This document shows positions 8,728 to 17,370 of a DNA stretch of 64,000 nucleotides, one piece after another; position 1 is the first letter of the stretch, and every line of letters begins with the position of its first letter. Below the pieces are notes generated by a model. The model did no database searches and was not told where the DNA came from. It worked only from the letters and a program-made list of their open reading frames with translations. This stretch comes from Sphingomonas abaci. Lineage in GTDB: Bacteria; Pseudomonadota; Alphaproteobacteria; Sphingomonadales; Sphingomonadaceae. A program made the translations under genes and the position numbers. The stretch lies in contig NZ_JACHNY010000005.1 of assembly GCF_014199625.1 (NCBI RefSeq), forward strand, positions 1 to 64,000. The letters are read 5' to 3'.

Positions 8728-9141
8728 ATGGCGAAGGCTATGCTTCCATTTGCCGCGCTTCTCGCCGCCGTTCCGGCAACGCCTGCATCTCCGATCGTTC
8801 CGTTAAGTCAAACAGCGGAGATCGACCAGATAGTGGAAGCTCCATAGGACGACGCTTCAAAAAAGTTCGAGGATCACGTCGCTTCACTGGCGGCTGATGA
8901 TCGAGCGCCCGCGCTGCTTGCCGCAGGCTTCCGCCGCATTCGCCCCGAGGATACTGTGCTAACTTTGTATATTCGAAGCGCATCGCGGAGGACCTGGGTC
9001 GGCGATCACTTCACCCTAAGGATCTACACGTCCGGGAAGTCGTTCAGCGCTGCTATGTCGCTGCGCGCCAGGCTGCAGGGCGAAGCGGGTGACAAGATCG
9101 AGTGGAAACCTCTTACCGTTCCCCCGCCCCCGGAGGATTGA
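8728..9141 (+). pseudogene. Secreted protein gene interrupted by an in-frame TAG codon
   Basis: One reading frame runs from ATG at 8728 to TGA at 9141 and is broken only by TAG at 8845-8847. The first 39 codons encode a convincing signal peptide (MLPFAALLAAVPATPA). Past the stop, the same frame continues with about 98 residues of ordinary protein sequence (KKFEDHVASLAADDRAPALL, then YIRSA, ending PPPPED). A GTG at 8956 could restart the last 61 residues but would lack the export signal. The simplest reading is a recent nonsense mutation; amber readthrough or an error in the sequence are alternatives. No family was recognised. Confidence 0.5.
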
Positions 9142-9331
9142 AGCCGCCCTCGACCAAGACGGCAGCCACCTCGAAATTGCGGTCGTCTGGGGCGGACGAT
9201 CCGTTTGCCGCGCCGCTTACGTCCCCTCGTTCGATGGGGCCGGCCGGGGCGTATAGGCCCCAGCCGTACCCCAGACCGGCATGCGTGGATCAGACCCGGA
9301 TGTGTCTGCGTGCGTCTTCATCGCACGTCGG

Positions 9332-10342
9332 TCATCCCGCAGTCGATCCACGCACATTGCCGTTCAGCCCGGCTGGGAAGAACCCGCCGCTCGTCACCGC
9401 GCCGGCGTTGAGATAGGCGATGTTCAGGACGTCTCCGGGCGTACGGCCGAAGACGATGCCGTCACTATCCGTGGGCACGATGTTCGAAGCCAAGCCGCCA
9501 TTGATCGTGACCGGACTGATGCCTTGATCATCGTCGACGCTATTGTCCAGCGCGTCGCGTGCGTCGGATATCTTGTCGGCATTGGTCCGCAGGATGGGCA
9601 AGGCCAGCCCCTTGCGATACAGCAGCGTGCGGATCAGGCCGGAGTGATAGGCTTCCACCGCCAGAATGCCGGCAGCAGCCTCCAGGATCACCTTGTTGGC
9701 AATCTTCGAGGCCGATCCCTTATAGGCGGTAACGCCGACATCGGTGAGCAGCATGCCGCCTAGCAGCCAGTTTTCGTCGGAGGCATAGGGATCGAAGGTG
9801 CCGTTGGCGTCCACCACCCCAGCTGCGCGCGCGGCCGCGGTGAATGCGCCGGTCGCACCGCCATCGATGTTGATGGCCGGTTGCGCCACGGCAGCGCTGC
9901 CCAGCTGCTGCCGCAGGAAACTGACATGCGCGTTTTCGTCCGCTGCGATCTCCCGGGCGTAGGCGGCCACGCTTGCATCCGTGAAAGCCACGCGCCGCCC
10001 GCCGATCACGCCGCCTCGCGCGCCGGTCCCGTCGGTGAAGGCGTCGTTCAAACCCGACCCGAAGGCCGCGAAGGTATAATAATTAGCCTCGAGATATTCG
10101 AGGTTGAGCGCAAAGTTGAGCACGTCGACGTCGCCCGCCGGGAGCGATGCCGAAGGTGTCGGCGTGGCTGTCGGCGCCGGTGCCGGCTGATAATCGTCGT
10201 CATCATCGCCGCAGGCGGCGAGCATCGTCGAACCGGCGGTCGCCGCCAGGGCGGTGCCAGCAATCTTCATGAAGCGGCGTCGTTCGGACCGGCGCTGCGC
10301 GGCGATGTCGAACACTTCCAGGAGCGTTTCACGATCGATCAT
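9332..10342 (-). CDS. Tat-exported ferritin-like lipoprotein (first of tandem pair)
   Basis: This 336-residue protein has a ferritin-like helical domain (Ferritin_2 / desiccation-related PCC13-62 type). The N-terminus has a twin-arginine pattern (SERRRFMKIAG) and then a lipobox (MLAAC) followed by a run of Asp, so it is probably a Tat-dependent lipoprotein. A Pro/Thr linker leads to the domain. The likely metal ligands are the Glu in LNLEYLEANYY, REIAADENAHVSF with its Glu and His, and AVEAYHSGLIR with ExxH. It follows its paralogue by 27 bases, so the pair form an operon. Family members are found in desiccation or oxidative-stress settings; the reaction is unknown. Confidence 0.8.
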   Translation of the reverse strand: MIDRETLLEVFDIAAQRRSERRRFMKIAGTALAATAGSTMLAACGDDDDDYQPAPAPTATPTPSASLPAGDVDVLNFALNLEYLEANYYTFAAFGSGLNDAFTDGTGARGGVIGGRRVAFTDASVAAYAREIAADENAHVSFLRQQLGSAAVAQPAINIDGGATGAFTAAARAAGVVDANGTFDPYASDENWLLGGMLLTDVGVTAYKGSASKIANKVILEAAAGILAVEAYHSGLIRTLLYRKGLALPILRTNADKISDARDALDNSVDDDQGISPVTINGGLASNIVPTDSDGIVFGRTPGDVLNIAYLNAGAVTSGGFFPAGLNGNVRGSTAG

Positions 10343-10369
10343 GGGAGTTTCCCCTTGTCCGCCCTTGGA

Positions 10370-11338
10370 TCAGGCGTTGTTGATGCTGCTGCGGATGGCG
10401 CCGTTGACGCCGGCAGGGAAAAATCCACCCGCGGTGGCCTCTGCCTTGGTCAGGTAGACGATGTTGAGCACCTGACCGGCCGACCGGCTGAACGCGAGTC
10501 CATTGGTATCGGTCGGCGCGATGTTCGACGTGTCGCCTGCGTTCGAGGCCACATAGGCGATCCCCTGGTCCAGGTCGGTCGAACCGTCGAGCGAATCGCG
10601 GGCGGTCGACACCAACTCGGTGTCGCCCCGCACGGTCGAGGCCTTCAGGCCCGGCATCGATCCCATCTGATCGATCGTCGTGCGGATGATCCCGGCATGA
10701 TAGGCTTCGGCCGCCAAGATGCCGGCCGCCGCGTCGATATAGGCGGGCGTGGTGATCAGCGCCGACGATCCCTTATACGCGGTGACACCGACGTCCTCGA
10801 ACAGGAATGCCCCGTAGAGGAAATTGAGATCGGAGGCATAGGGATCGAACGATGCCGTGGTCGGGATCAGCGTCGCGGCCTGCGCGGCTTTGCTGAAGGC
10901 GCTGGTCGGCGAGACCGACAGGTCGATCGCAGGCTGCGCGACGGCGCGTTCGCCAAGCTGGCGGCGCAGAAACAGCACGTGATTGAGTTCATCCTCGGCG
11001 ATCTCGCGCGCCATCTCGGCGATGATACGGTCCGAGAAGGTCACCTGCTTGCCGCCCGTCGCCGCGCCGGCGGCCCCTGTCCCACCCGTCGCGGAAACAG
11101 GAATGGCCTGACCATAGACCGCGTAATAGTAGAAGTTGGCCTCGAGATATTCGAGATTGAGCGCGAAGTTGAGGACATCGAATTCCGATAGGGTCTGCGC
11201 CTGGGCAGCCTGACTGACAAGGAAGGCACCCGATCCGACGGCGGCAGCTCCGAGGGCCGCTCTGAAGAAAGCGCGACGCCCTTGTTGACGCTCGGCGTGG
11301 ACCTCGAGCGCTTCCATGCCCATTGACGTATTCGCCAT
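10370..11338 (-). CDS. Tat-exported ferritin-like protein (second of tandem pair)
   Basis: This paralogue of the downstream gene has 322 residues from the ATG at 11338, which has GGGGAG seven bases upstream. It carries the Tat motif GRRAFFRAALG and a signal peptide ending AQA-QT, with no lipobox, so it should be soluble in the periplasm. The ferritin-like ligand pattern is the same: LNLEYLEANFYYY, REIAEDELNHVLF and AAEAYHAGIIR. It is the promoter-proximal gene of the pair, and an EcfG-like promoter lies at 11370-11395, consistent with general-stress control. The longer frame to 11413 would place the promoter inside the gene and is unlikely. Confidence 0.8.
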   Translation of the reverse strand: MANTSMGMEALEVHAERQQGRRAFFRAALGAAAVGSGAFLVSQAAQAQTLSEFDVLNFALNLEYLEANFYYYAVYGQAIPVSATGGTGAAGAATGGKQVTFSDRIIAEMAREIAEDELNHVLFLRRQLGERAVAQPAIDLSVSPTSAFSKAAQAATLIPTTASFDPYASDLNFLYGAFLFEDVGVTAYKGSSALITTPAYIDAAAGILAAEAYHAGIIRTTIDQMGSMPGLKASTVRGDTELVSTARDSLDGSTDLDQGIAYVASNAGDTSNIAPTDTNGLAFSRSAGQVLNIVYLTKAEATAGGFFPAGVNGAIRSSINNA

Positions 11339-11369
11339 GCCTTGGCTCCCCTGTTTAACAGGAAAGCTT

Positions 11370-11395
11370 AAACTATTGATATATGACGCAGTTCC
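11370..11395 (-). promoter_or_regulatory. Candidate EcfG-type promoter for the ferritin-like pair
   Basis: Read on the minus strand this is GGAAC (11395-11391), 17 bases, then GTTT (11373-11370), with A before the GTT. The alphaproteobacterial general-stress sigma factor EcfG recognises GGAAC-N16/17-cGTT. The -10 element lies about 30 bases before the start codon at 11338, which is the right distance. Confidence 0.55.
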
Positions 11396-11935
11396 TGGAT
11401 AATTGGTCAACAAACATCACTGATTTGCGGCAGCGTTTGCGCGCAACTTGGGTTATCGACAGTCGTGCCCTGCACAGCTTGCCGATGGATGCTCAAGCGA
11501 CTGTGTAGATCGGGCGGACACATGGTCCGCCGCGCTCTTCATTTCTCGTTATATGGACCTGTGGGCGGGAACGGATATATTCCGGCTGTACCCCAGTCCC
11601 GCCAGGACAAAGCATCGAAGCGGAGTCGTATTGCATCCTCGCGAATGGCACGTAGGATGCGGACAATGGACGTTGATGATACCGATCAGCTCATCGCCCT
11701 GGTACACGGCTGCGGTTTGCAGGCGGGCGCGGATGCGTCGAAGAGCCGGTCGGACTGCCCGTTCTGCAATGACCGGGCCGATCTCTGCCGCGCTTGGCTC
11801 GCCGGCTTCGGGATCGGGCGTGCCGTACTGTCGAAAGCGCGGCATTGACCGGACGGAAGGCCACGACTCCTCACCGACGATTTGCTGGTGATCGGCCTCT
11901 CATTTGCACACACTTCGACACCGGATCGGATCGGT
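11396..11935. other. Unassigned region upstream of the ferritin-like operon
   Basis: Overlapping open frames of up to 147 codons exist on both strands (for example 11465-11848 plus and 11549-11845 minus). None has a good ribosome-binding site, and their translations are Arg/Ser/Cys-rich in the way of shadow frames. The minus frame contains one protein-like patch (YQGDELIGIINVH), so a decayed gene is possible. I make no gene call. Confidence 0.4.
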
Positions 11936-12364
11936 TCAGAGATGCGCGATCGCGCGCCACCAACCCGGAAGCGCGGCTCTTTTGCGACTGAGATGTCCGC
12001 TCAGCGCCGCGACCAGCGCCCGGACCGATACAGCATACCCCTCTCGATCCTCGCTGATCGCAGGGATAGACCACAACCCGACATGCTCCGTGTACCGGCG
12101 GCGCAAGTCCGCTGCCTCCGCTCCCAAATCGACGAAATGTAACGGGCGTTTGGCCGTTGGCAGCCGGCGGATCGGTCCATTGATCGCCGCCTCCTCCGCG
12201 ATCACATTGTCATGAAGAAGCTTGGCAAGCCGCATCCTGGCTTTTCCGATCTCTTCGATGCTCACGTCAGGTCGCAGTTGCGATACCAGCATGGCACAGC
12301 AATCGACGATTGCGGCATGTTGCTGTTCGATGGCGTTCTTCGCTGTATCTATCGATGATGTCAC
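11936..12364 (-). CDS. Hemerythrin-like four-helix protein, degenerate metal site
   Basis: The 142-residue protein is all helical and follows the layout of a hemerythrin HHE domain: HAAIVDCCAMLV near residue 16, then LLHDNVIAEEAAI with H51 and E57/E58, then RYTEHVGLW with H94, then LVAALSGHLSRKRAALPG with H124. In canonical members the last motif is HxxxE followed by Leu-Tyr-Pro; here Arg and Ala replace the acidic residues, so diiron binding is doubtful. It may be a regulator or structural relative. No operon partner is adjacent, and the assignment rests on pattern only. Confidence 0.5.
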   Translation of the reverse strand: MTSSIDTAKNAIEQQHAAIVDCCAMLVSQLRPDVSIEEIGKARMRLAKLLHDNVIAEEAAINGPIRRLPTAKRPLHFVDLGAEAADLRRRYTEHVGLWSIPAISEDREGYAVSVRALVAALSGHLSRKRAALPGWWRAIAHL

Positions 12365-12706
12365 ACCTGCCCTGTAGCGCGAGAAGCCCGATAGTATGAT
12401 GAATTATCTGACATAAATGGCAGATGGGAACTCATCATCTCCCATCGGCTTCCGTGGTGCCGCCGCCGTGCCAGCGCGCAGAGTAGGAGCACGCGACCCG
12501 TGCGACCGTCTGGACGGGCGCACATCGGCCGAGGGGCACAGGGTCTGGGCGCTCTCAGGACATCCCGGCATCCTCCATCGACAGACGGACGAGCGGGAGG
12601 CCGTGGCCGATGCGCCAGGCCGTACGCGCCGCCGACCCGAAGACGTACAGGCAGCTTTTCGGGATCACCGGCCGGATAGTCAGGGATGCCGCCGCTGAAC
12701 ATGGCA
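12365..12706. other. No gene recognised
   Basis: Between the hemerythrin-like gene and the terminator of the PEPxxWA-CTERM gene I see no credible coding frame. A frame of 163 codons on the minus strand (12361-12852) is Arg/Pro-rich and overlaps the PEP-CTERM gene out of phase, as expected of a shadow. The AT-richer patch at 12365-12420 probably carries the promoter of the hemerythrin-like gene. Confidence 0.5.
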
Positions 12707-12735
12707 GGAGCGGCGGAGGCAAGCCCCGCCGCTCC
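12707..12735 (-). terminator. Hairpin terminator downstream of the PEPxxWA-CTERM gene
   Basis: A perfect inverted repeat of 10 bp, GGAGCGGCGG at 12707-12716 and CCGCCGCTCC at 12726-12735, with a 9-base loop. It sits 33 bases past the stop codon of the minus-strand gene. No T tract follows, as is common for hairpin ends in high-GC genomes. Confidence 0.6.
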
Positions 12736-12767
12736 TTCCATCGGCCTTCCGGGCGACGCGCGTGAGT

Positions 12768-13319
12768 CTAGGCGTAGACGACCGCCTGGCTGCGACGACG
12801 ATAGCGCGAAGCCGCGCCGAGCATCGCGAAGCCGACAAGCATCATCGCCCAAGTTGCCGGCTCGGGAACCGCCGAGGGGATGAAGCTGGCCTGACCGCCA
12901 TAGGCACCGTTGCCGCGCGAGAAGCCGGTGACCGTGATCGTGTTGAGCTGACCCGCGACGATCGGGATCATGTTCTTGTAGGCGGACTCAAACACGCCAC
13001 CGCCTGCGCTGGTCAGGTCCGCTGCCACGCCGTTGATCAACACAGAGGTGAAATCCAGGTCGTTCGCGGACCCGACGAAGTTCGCACTCGTGGTCACGGT
13101 ACCGCTGCCAAAGCCATCGCTGGGCAAGGTAAAGGTGAACGTGTCGGTAAACGCGCCCGCTGCGATGCCGGTATTGAAGAAGGCGCCGGCGAACGTTCCA
13201 TTCGGACCGGGCGTCGCCGTGAAATTCGGGCTGCCGACCGGGAAGGTGGCGGCCTGAGCCGACGAGAAGCTGACGAAAGCGAGGGTGGCGGCACCTGCCG
13301 CGAGTAAAGCCTTTTTCAT
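12768..13319 (-). CDS. PEPxxWA-CTERM sorting-signal protein
   Basis: This 183-residue exported protein has a typical signal peptide (ending SSAQA-AT) and, at the C-terminus, the sorting signal PEPATWAMMLVGFAMLGA followed by RYRRR. Exosortase cuts at the PEP motif after Sec export, so the protein is delivered to the outer surface or exopolysaccharide matrix. The middle is a beta-rich domain low in Cys and rich in Thr, Ser, Gly and Phe (FTDTFTFTLPSDGFG), like the FxDxF family of PEP-CTERM proteins. No exosortase gene is in the window. It is monocistronic with its own terminator hairpin. Confidence 0.9.
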   Translation of the reverse strand: MKKALLAAGAATLAFVSFSSAQAATFPVGSPNFTATPGPNGTFAGAFFNTGIAAGAFTDTFTFTLPSDGFGSGTVTTSANFVGSANDLDFTSVLINGVAADLTSAGGGVFESAYKNMIPIVAGQLNTITVTGFSRGNGAYGGQASFIPSAVPEPATWAMMLVGFAMLGAASRYRRRSQAVVYA

Positions 13320-13892
13320 TCCATCTCTCCCTGCGCCGGTACGGCGATCATGGTGGAGACGGTAGAACGTCTGCTGTCGTTGGCTGATCCCAATGGTTAA
13401 GCAACTGAATACGCTTGCTTTTGTCCCAGTTGTCCCATGGTGGGATGGGTGCGATGCCCATTCCGAACTTTTGCGTATTTACAACGCGATACAACCCAAA
13501 TGGCCGTTGCCGCAGTTTGAAGACGCAAAGTCCCTTCAGCCTCTCGTGAGTTCCTGGGTTTCATGGATCGAAGATATGCGATCTACAGCATCGAAACTGT
13601 ACAGCCCTGCGGCCGCTACGTTTCGCACTCGGAGATTGCGCACAGGATCGTGACTATCGCGCGTATCCTGCGAACCATCGTCGCCCGGAAAGCGCCGGCT
13701 GCACGGCTCTCACCGACTGTCGCATAGGCGGCAGCCCTGTCCTTCGCCCACGCCCAGCCGCGTCGCAGCAGCCCAGGCACCGGACCGGACATGGCTCAAG
13801 CGCGCCGGGAGCCGGCTGCCCAGCGAGCACGTGCGGGACAAGGCACCCCGGGACCCGTCCGATATGGTGCGTGGCGGCAGGATGTCAGACCG
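13320..13892. other. Mostly non-coding stretch; one weak open frame
   Basis: These 573 bases lie between the PEP-CTERM gene and the hybrid kinase. An 86-codon frame at 13393-13653 (plus) has lower GC and a more natural composition than its surroundings (VSSWVSWIEDMRSTASKLYS), but no ribosome-binding site precedes its ATG. I regard it as possible, not supported. The rest shows no structure beyond short GC-rich inverted repeats. Confidence 0.35.
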
Positions 13893-16787
13893 TCACGGCT
13901 CCACGTGCTTGACGCGGGCGACCTTGCGCAGCGCCCGCGCCAGGTCGTCCATGGAATAGGGCTTGTGCAGGAGGGCGAAGCCGTGGTCGGCGTTGCGGGC
14001 CAGCACTTCGCTATAGCCGCTCGTCAGCAGGACCGGCACGGTGGGATGGCGTTCGGCCAGCGTCTCGCCCAGCTCGATGCCGGACATGCCGGGCATCATT
14101 ACGTCGGAGAACACGGCGTCGAACCGTTCTTCGCCCAGCAGGGCGAGCGCCTTGGCGCCGTCCGTCACCCATTCGGTGCGGTAGCCGAGTTCGGTCAACG
14201 CATGGGTGGCGAACGCACCGACTTCGCCATTGTCCTCGACGATCAGGACCCGCGCGCCCTCTCCTAGCGGAACGAAATCGTCCGGCGCTTCGGCGGCGAC
14301 GCTTCCGTTCGCCCGGACCCTCGGCAGGTACATGGTGAAGGTCGCGCCAGCACCGACGATGCTGTCGACCAGGACATCACCGCCGGACTGTTTGGTGAAG
14401 CCGAAGACCTGACTGAGGCCTAGGCCGGTTCCCTCCCCGATCCCCTTGGTGGTGTAGAAGGGCTCGAAGATCAGCTCCATCCTGTCCGCGGCGATGCCCG
14501 GCCCCGTATCGGTCAGCGAGACGGTGACGAATTCTCCCCGCACGGCCGGATGGGCCCGTATGGCGGGCATCTCCGCCGCCTGCCCAACCGTGATCGTCAG
14601 GGCTCCCTCGCCCTTCATGGCGTCGCGGGCGTTGACCGCCATGTTGACGATCGCGGTGTCGAACTGGCTGCGGTCGGCGTCCACGCAGCAGGGCTCCGCA
14701 GGCAGCCGCAATTCGACCGCGATTCGCCCGCCGGTCAGGGCGCGAACCATGTCGACCACGGCACTGGTGCTGACGCGGGCGTCGAACACCTCGGGCTTCA
14801 GCGACTGCCGCCGTGCGAAGGCGAGCAGCTGATGGGTCAGCTTGGTCGCGCGATCCGCCGTGTCGGCGATCGCATCGATATAGCGGACGCGGCGTTCCTC
14901 CGAGAGCCCGGCGCGTCGCAGCAAATCCACCGAACCGCGGATCACGGTCAGCAGATTGTTGAAGTCATGCGCCACTCCGCCGGTGAGCTGGCCGATCGCC
15001 TCGACCTTCTGCGACTGGCGCAAGGCATCTTCCGCTACCCCCAGATCGGCGGTCCGCTCGGCGACGCGTTGCTCCAGCGTTTCGTTGAGCGCGCGTAGAT
15101 CGGCCACTGCCCGGTCGCGCTCCGCTTCGATCGCACGCCGTTCCTCGACGTCGATCAGCACGCCCGGAAAATAGAGCGGCGTGCCGTCGGGGCCGTGGTC
15201 GACACGGCCATTCGCCTCAATCCAGTAGTAGCGACCATCGGCGCGTCGCACCCGATATTGGTGCGCATAGGAGCCGCCCCGCGCGATGGCCACGTCCAGC
15301 GCCTCGGCCAGCCCCGACTGGTCGTCGGGATGGACCGTTGCCGTTATCTGCGCGAGCGGGATACCCTCTCGCCCCAGCGCCGGGTCGAGGCCAAAGGCGC
15401 GGGCGAAGGCTTCGTCGACGGTGAACTGGTCTCTGGGCAAGTCCCAATGCCAGGTGCCGATGATCGCGCCGGCCTCCAGGGCGAGTTGCACCCGCTCGCT
15501 ATTCTGCCGGGCCAGCGCCTCGCTGACGCGCAAGCGGTCCTCCGCTGCCCGGCGCGCGGTGACATCGTTGAAGATGATGGCAATCTGCCGGTCCGCGGGA
15601 TCGCCGACCCGCACCGCCCGAACATCGAACCAGCGCTGGAACGCTTCGGCGTAATTCTCGAAGTTCATCGGTTCGCCGGTCTTGGCCACATGACCATAGG
15701 TGTCGAACCAGAAACGTTCCAGATCGGGGGCGAACTCGGTCACCCACTTGCCGCGAAGATTGACGCCGGACTGACGCTCGAACGCCGGGTTGGCTTCCAA
15801 GAACCGATAGTCGACCGGGCGGTCGTCCGCGTCGAACTTCACCTGCACGATGGCGAACGCAGCCTCGACCGTCTCGAAGATCGTCGTGAACCGCTCCTGT
15901 GCCTTTCGCAATTCGGCGCCGGCGAGATGCTCCTGCGTGCGGTCGCGGAGGATCTTCACATAACCGATATGCTGGTCCGCTTGGTTGAGCAGCGGCGACA
16001 GATCACCGCTCGCCCAGAACCGTTCCCCCCCTTTGCGTACATGCCATCGATCGTCCGCGGCGCGTCCGGTTTCCCGCGCAACCGTCATCTCCGCCGCGGG
16101 GACGCCGGCCTGGCGATCCTCATCGGTGAAGATCAGGCTACAGCTTCGCCCCATCGCCTCCTGCTCCGACCAGCCAAGCACCCGCTCGGCCCCATAGCTC
16201 CACTCGACGATCATGCCGTCGAGATCGGTCGCGATGATCGCGAAGTCCTGCGCGCTGTCGACGATCGCGCGCTGCCGGGCTTCGGCGGCGGCGACCTGCT
16301 TCGTTGCGAGACGCTGTTCGAGTTGCATCATAACCTGGCGCGCCAGGACCCGGATGGCCTGCAATTGCACCTCGGTCAGCGTCCGCGGGCGACGGTCGAG
16401 CACGCACAAGCTGCCGATCGGATACCCTTCGCTCGTCTTCAGCAGGGCACCGGCATAGAAGCGCAAATGGGGCGCGCCCGTCACCAGCGGGCTGTCGGCG
16501 AAGCGTGGATCGGCGCTGGCGTCGGGGATGAGCATGAACTCCTCCTCCAGGATCGCCTTGGCGCAAAACGATGTGTCGAGCGGGCTTTCCCGAACGCCCA
16601 GCCCCACCTCGGCCTTGAAGAACTGGCGACCGTCGCCGATCAGATTGACGATCGCGATCGGCGCCTCGCAGATCGCGGCCACCAATGCCGCAATTTCGTC
16701 GAACGCCGCTTCGCGCGGCGTGTCCATCACGTCGAATTGTGCGAGCGCGGCCAGCCGCTGCTGCTCACGCGCGGGAAGATCGGTCAT
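13893..16787 (-). CDS. Cytoplasmic hybrid sensor histidine kinase (GAF-PAS-PAS-PAS-HisKA-HATPase-REC)
   Basis: The 964-residue signalling protein has no membrane segment. In order it has an N-terminal GAF domain (about 20-165, with the DTPREAAFDEI entry typical of this group), three PAS domains (about 175-290, 300-430, 440-560), a short coiled coil, a HisKA box with the phospho-acceptor His in GGVAHDFNNLL, a HATPase domain (NMAVNARDAM, then DTGPGI and GEGTGLGLSQ), and a C-terminal receiver with the Asp in FSDVMMPGMSG. The ATG at 16787 is chosen because the preceding frame to 16844 is poor; neither start has a strong ribosome-binding site. Output partners are not evident, and phosphorelay to a histidine phosphotransferase is likely. 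Confidence 0.92.
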   Translation of the reverse strand: MTDLPAREQQRLAALAQFDVMDTPREAAFDEIAALVAAICEAPIAIVNLIGDGRQFFKAEVGLGVRESPLDTSFCAKAILEEEFMLIPDASADPRFADSPLVTGAPHLRFYAGALLKTSEGYPIGSLCVLDRRPRTLTEVQLQAIRVLARQVMMQLEQRLATKQVAAAEARQRAIVDSAQDFAIIATDLDGMIVEWSYGAERVLGWSEQEAMGRSCSLIFTDEDRQAGVPAAEMTVARETGRAADDRWHVRKGGERFWASGDLSPLLNQADQHIGYVKILRDRTQEHLAGAELRKAQERFTTIFETVEAAFAIVQVKFDADDRPVDYRFLEANPAFERQSGVNLRGKWVTEFAPDLERFWFDTYGHVAKTGEPMNFENYAEAFQRWFDVRAVRVGDPADRQIAIIFNDVTARRAAEDRLRVSEALARQNSERVQLALEAGAIIGTWHWDLPRDQFTVDEAFARAFGLDPALGREGIPLAQITATVHPDDQSGLAEALDVAIARGGSYAHQYRVRRADGRYYWIEANGRVDHGPDGTPLYFPGVLIDVEERRAIEAERDRAVADLRALNETLEQRVAERTADLGVAEDALRQSQKVEAIGQLTGGVAHDFNNLLTVIRGSVDLLRRAGLSEERRVRYIDAIADTADRATKLTHQLLAFARRQSLKPEVFDARVSTSAVVDMVRALTGGRIAVELRLPAEPCCVDADRSQFDTAIVNMAVNARDAMKGEGALTITVGQAAEMPAIRAHPAVRGEFVTVSLTDTGPGIAADRMELIFEPFYTTKGIGEGTGLGLSQVFGFTKQSGGDVLVDSIVGAGATFTMYLPRVRANGSVAAEAPDDFVPLGEGARVLIVEDNGEVGAFATHALTELGYRTEWVTDGAKALALLGEERFDAVFSDVMMPGMSGIELGETLAERHPTVPVLLTSGYSEVLARNADHGFALLHKPYSMDDLARALRKVARVKHVEP

Positions 16788-16977
16788 CGTCGTCCAGGAA
16801 AGAAGTCTGTGTCCGGCTATGGCAGGAACATCAATCCATCGCATTGATCGACGCTAAAAGGAACAGTGGCGCAAACATATTTAAGGGTGAATTTACAGTC
16901 CGTTGTGGGATGGGGGTCGTCGCCCAAGATTCCGTGTCCGGCCGCCCTTCCGCCCCCACGTCCTTCGGAGCAAGGGG

Positions 16978-17370
16978 TCACCGGTGGCTTGACATGCTGC
17001 CCCGCAACGCATCGTCAGCAGACCGCAGCAGGTCGGCGCCCCGGTAGGGCTTCTGCAGCACCGGCACGTCCTGATAGCCTCCGTTCAGGCCTTCGCGGCC
17101 ATAGCCGGTCGCGAAGATGAAGGGCGTGCCGCGGGCCCGCAGCAGGTCGGCGACCGGGTAGCTACGCTCCGTGCCCAGGTTGACGTCGAGGATGCCGAGT
17201 TCCACCTCGTCATCCGCCGCGAGCGCCAAGGCCTCGTCCAGACGCATCGCCAGGACCACCTCACATCCTGCATCCAGGAGCAGGTCCTCGGCCAGAGCCG
17301 CCACCAGGCTCTCATCCTCGACCAGAAGGATGCGGCGGCCGCTGAGCGACGGGGGGCTGTGCATGTTCAT
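16978..17370 (-). CDS. Single-domain response regulator of the FAT-GUY type
   Basis: This 130-residue protein is a receiver domain only. The acidic pocket is VEDE, the phospho-acceptor is Asp62 in LDVNLG, and the conserved Lys107 is in LQKPY. The segment PFIFATGYG (residues 83-91) matches the FAT-GUY signature of alphaproteobacterial single-domain receivers such as SdrG, which act in the general stress phosphorelay of Sphingomonas. The start at 17370 overlaps the stop of the upstream HWE kinase as ATGA, so kinase and receiver are almost certainly a cognate, translationally coupled pair. The longer frame to 17625 is kinase sequence in another phase. Confidence 0.88.
   Translation of the reverse strand: MNMHSPPSLSGRRILLVEDESLVAALAEDLLLDAGCEVVLAMRLDEALALAADDEVELGILDVNLGTERSYPVADLLRARGTPFIFATGYGREGLNGGYQDVPVLQKPYRGADLLRSADDALRGSMSSHR

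Noticed and set aside
8253-8897. 214-codon plus-strand frame
   Set aside because: It runs across the small membrane-protein gene and the signal-peptide region in a different phase and reads as an Arg/Cys-rich shadow.
12361-12852. 163-codon frame on the minus strand
   Set aside because: It overlaps the PEPxxWA-CTERM gene in another phase, has Arg/Pro-rich composition and no ribosome-binding site.
16859-16890. GGAAC at 16859 as an EcfG promoter
   Set aside because: No GTT element occurs 16-18 bases downstream, and the direction does not face a gene.
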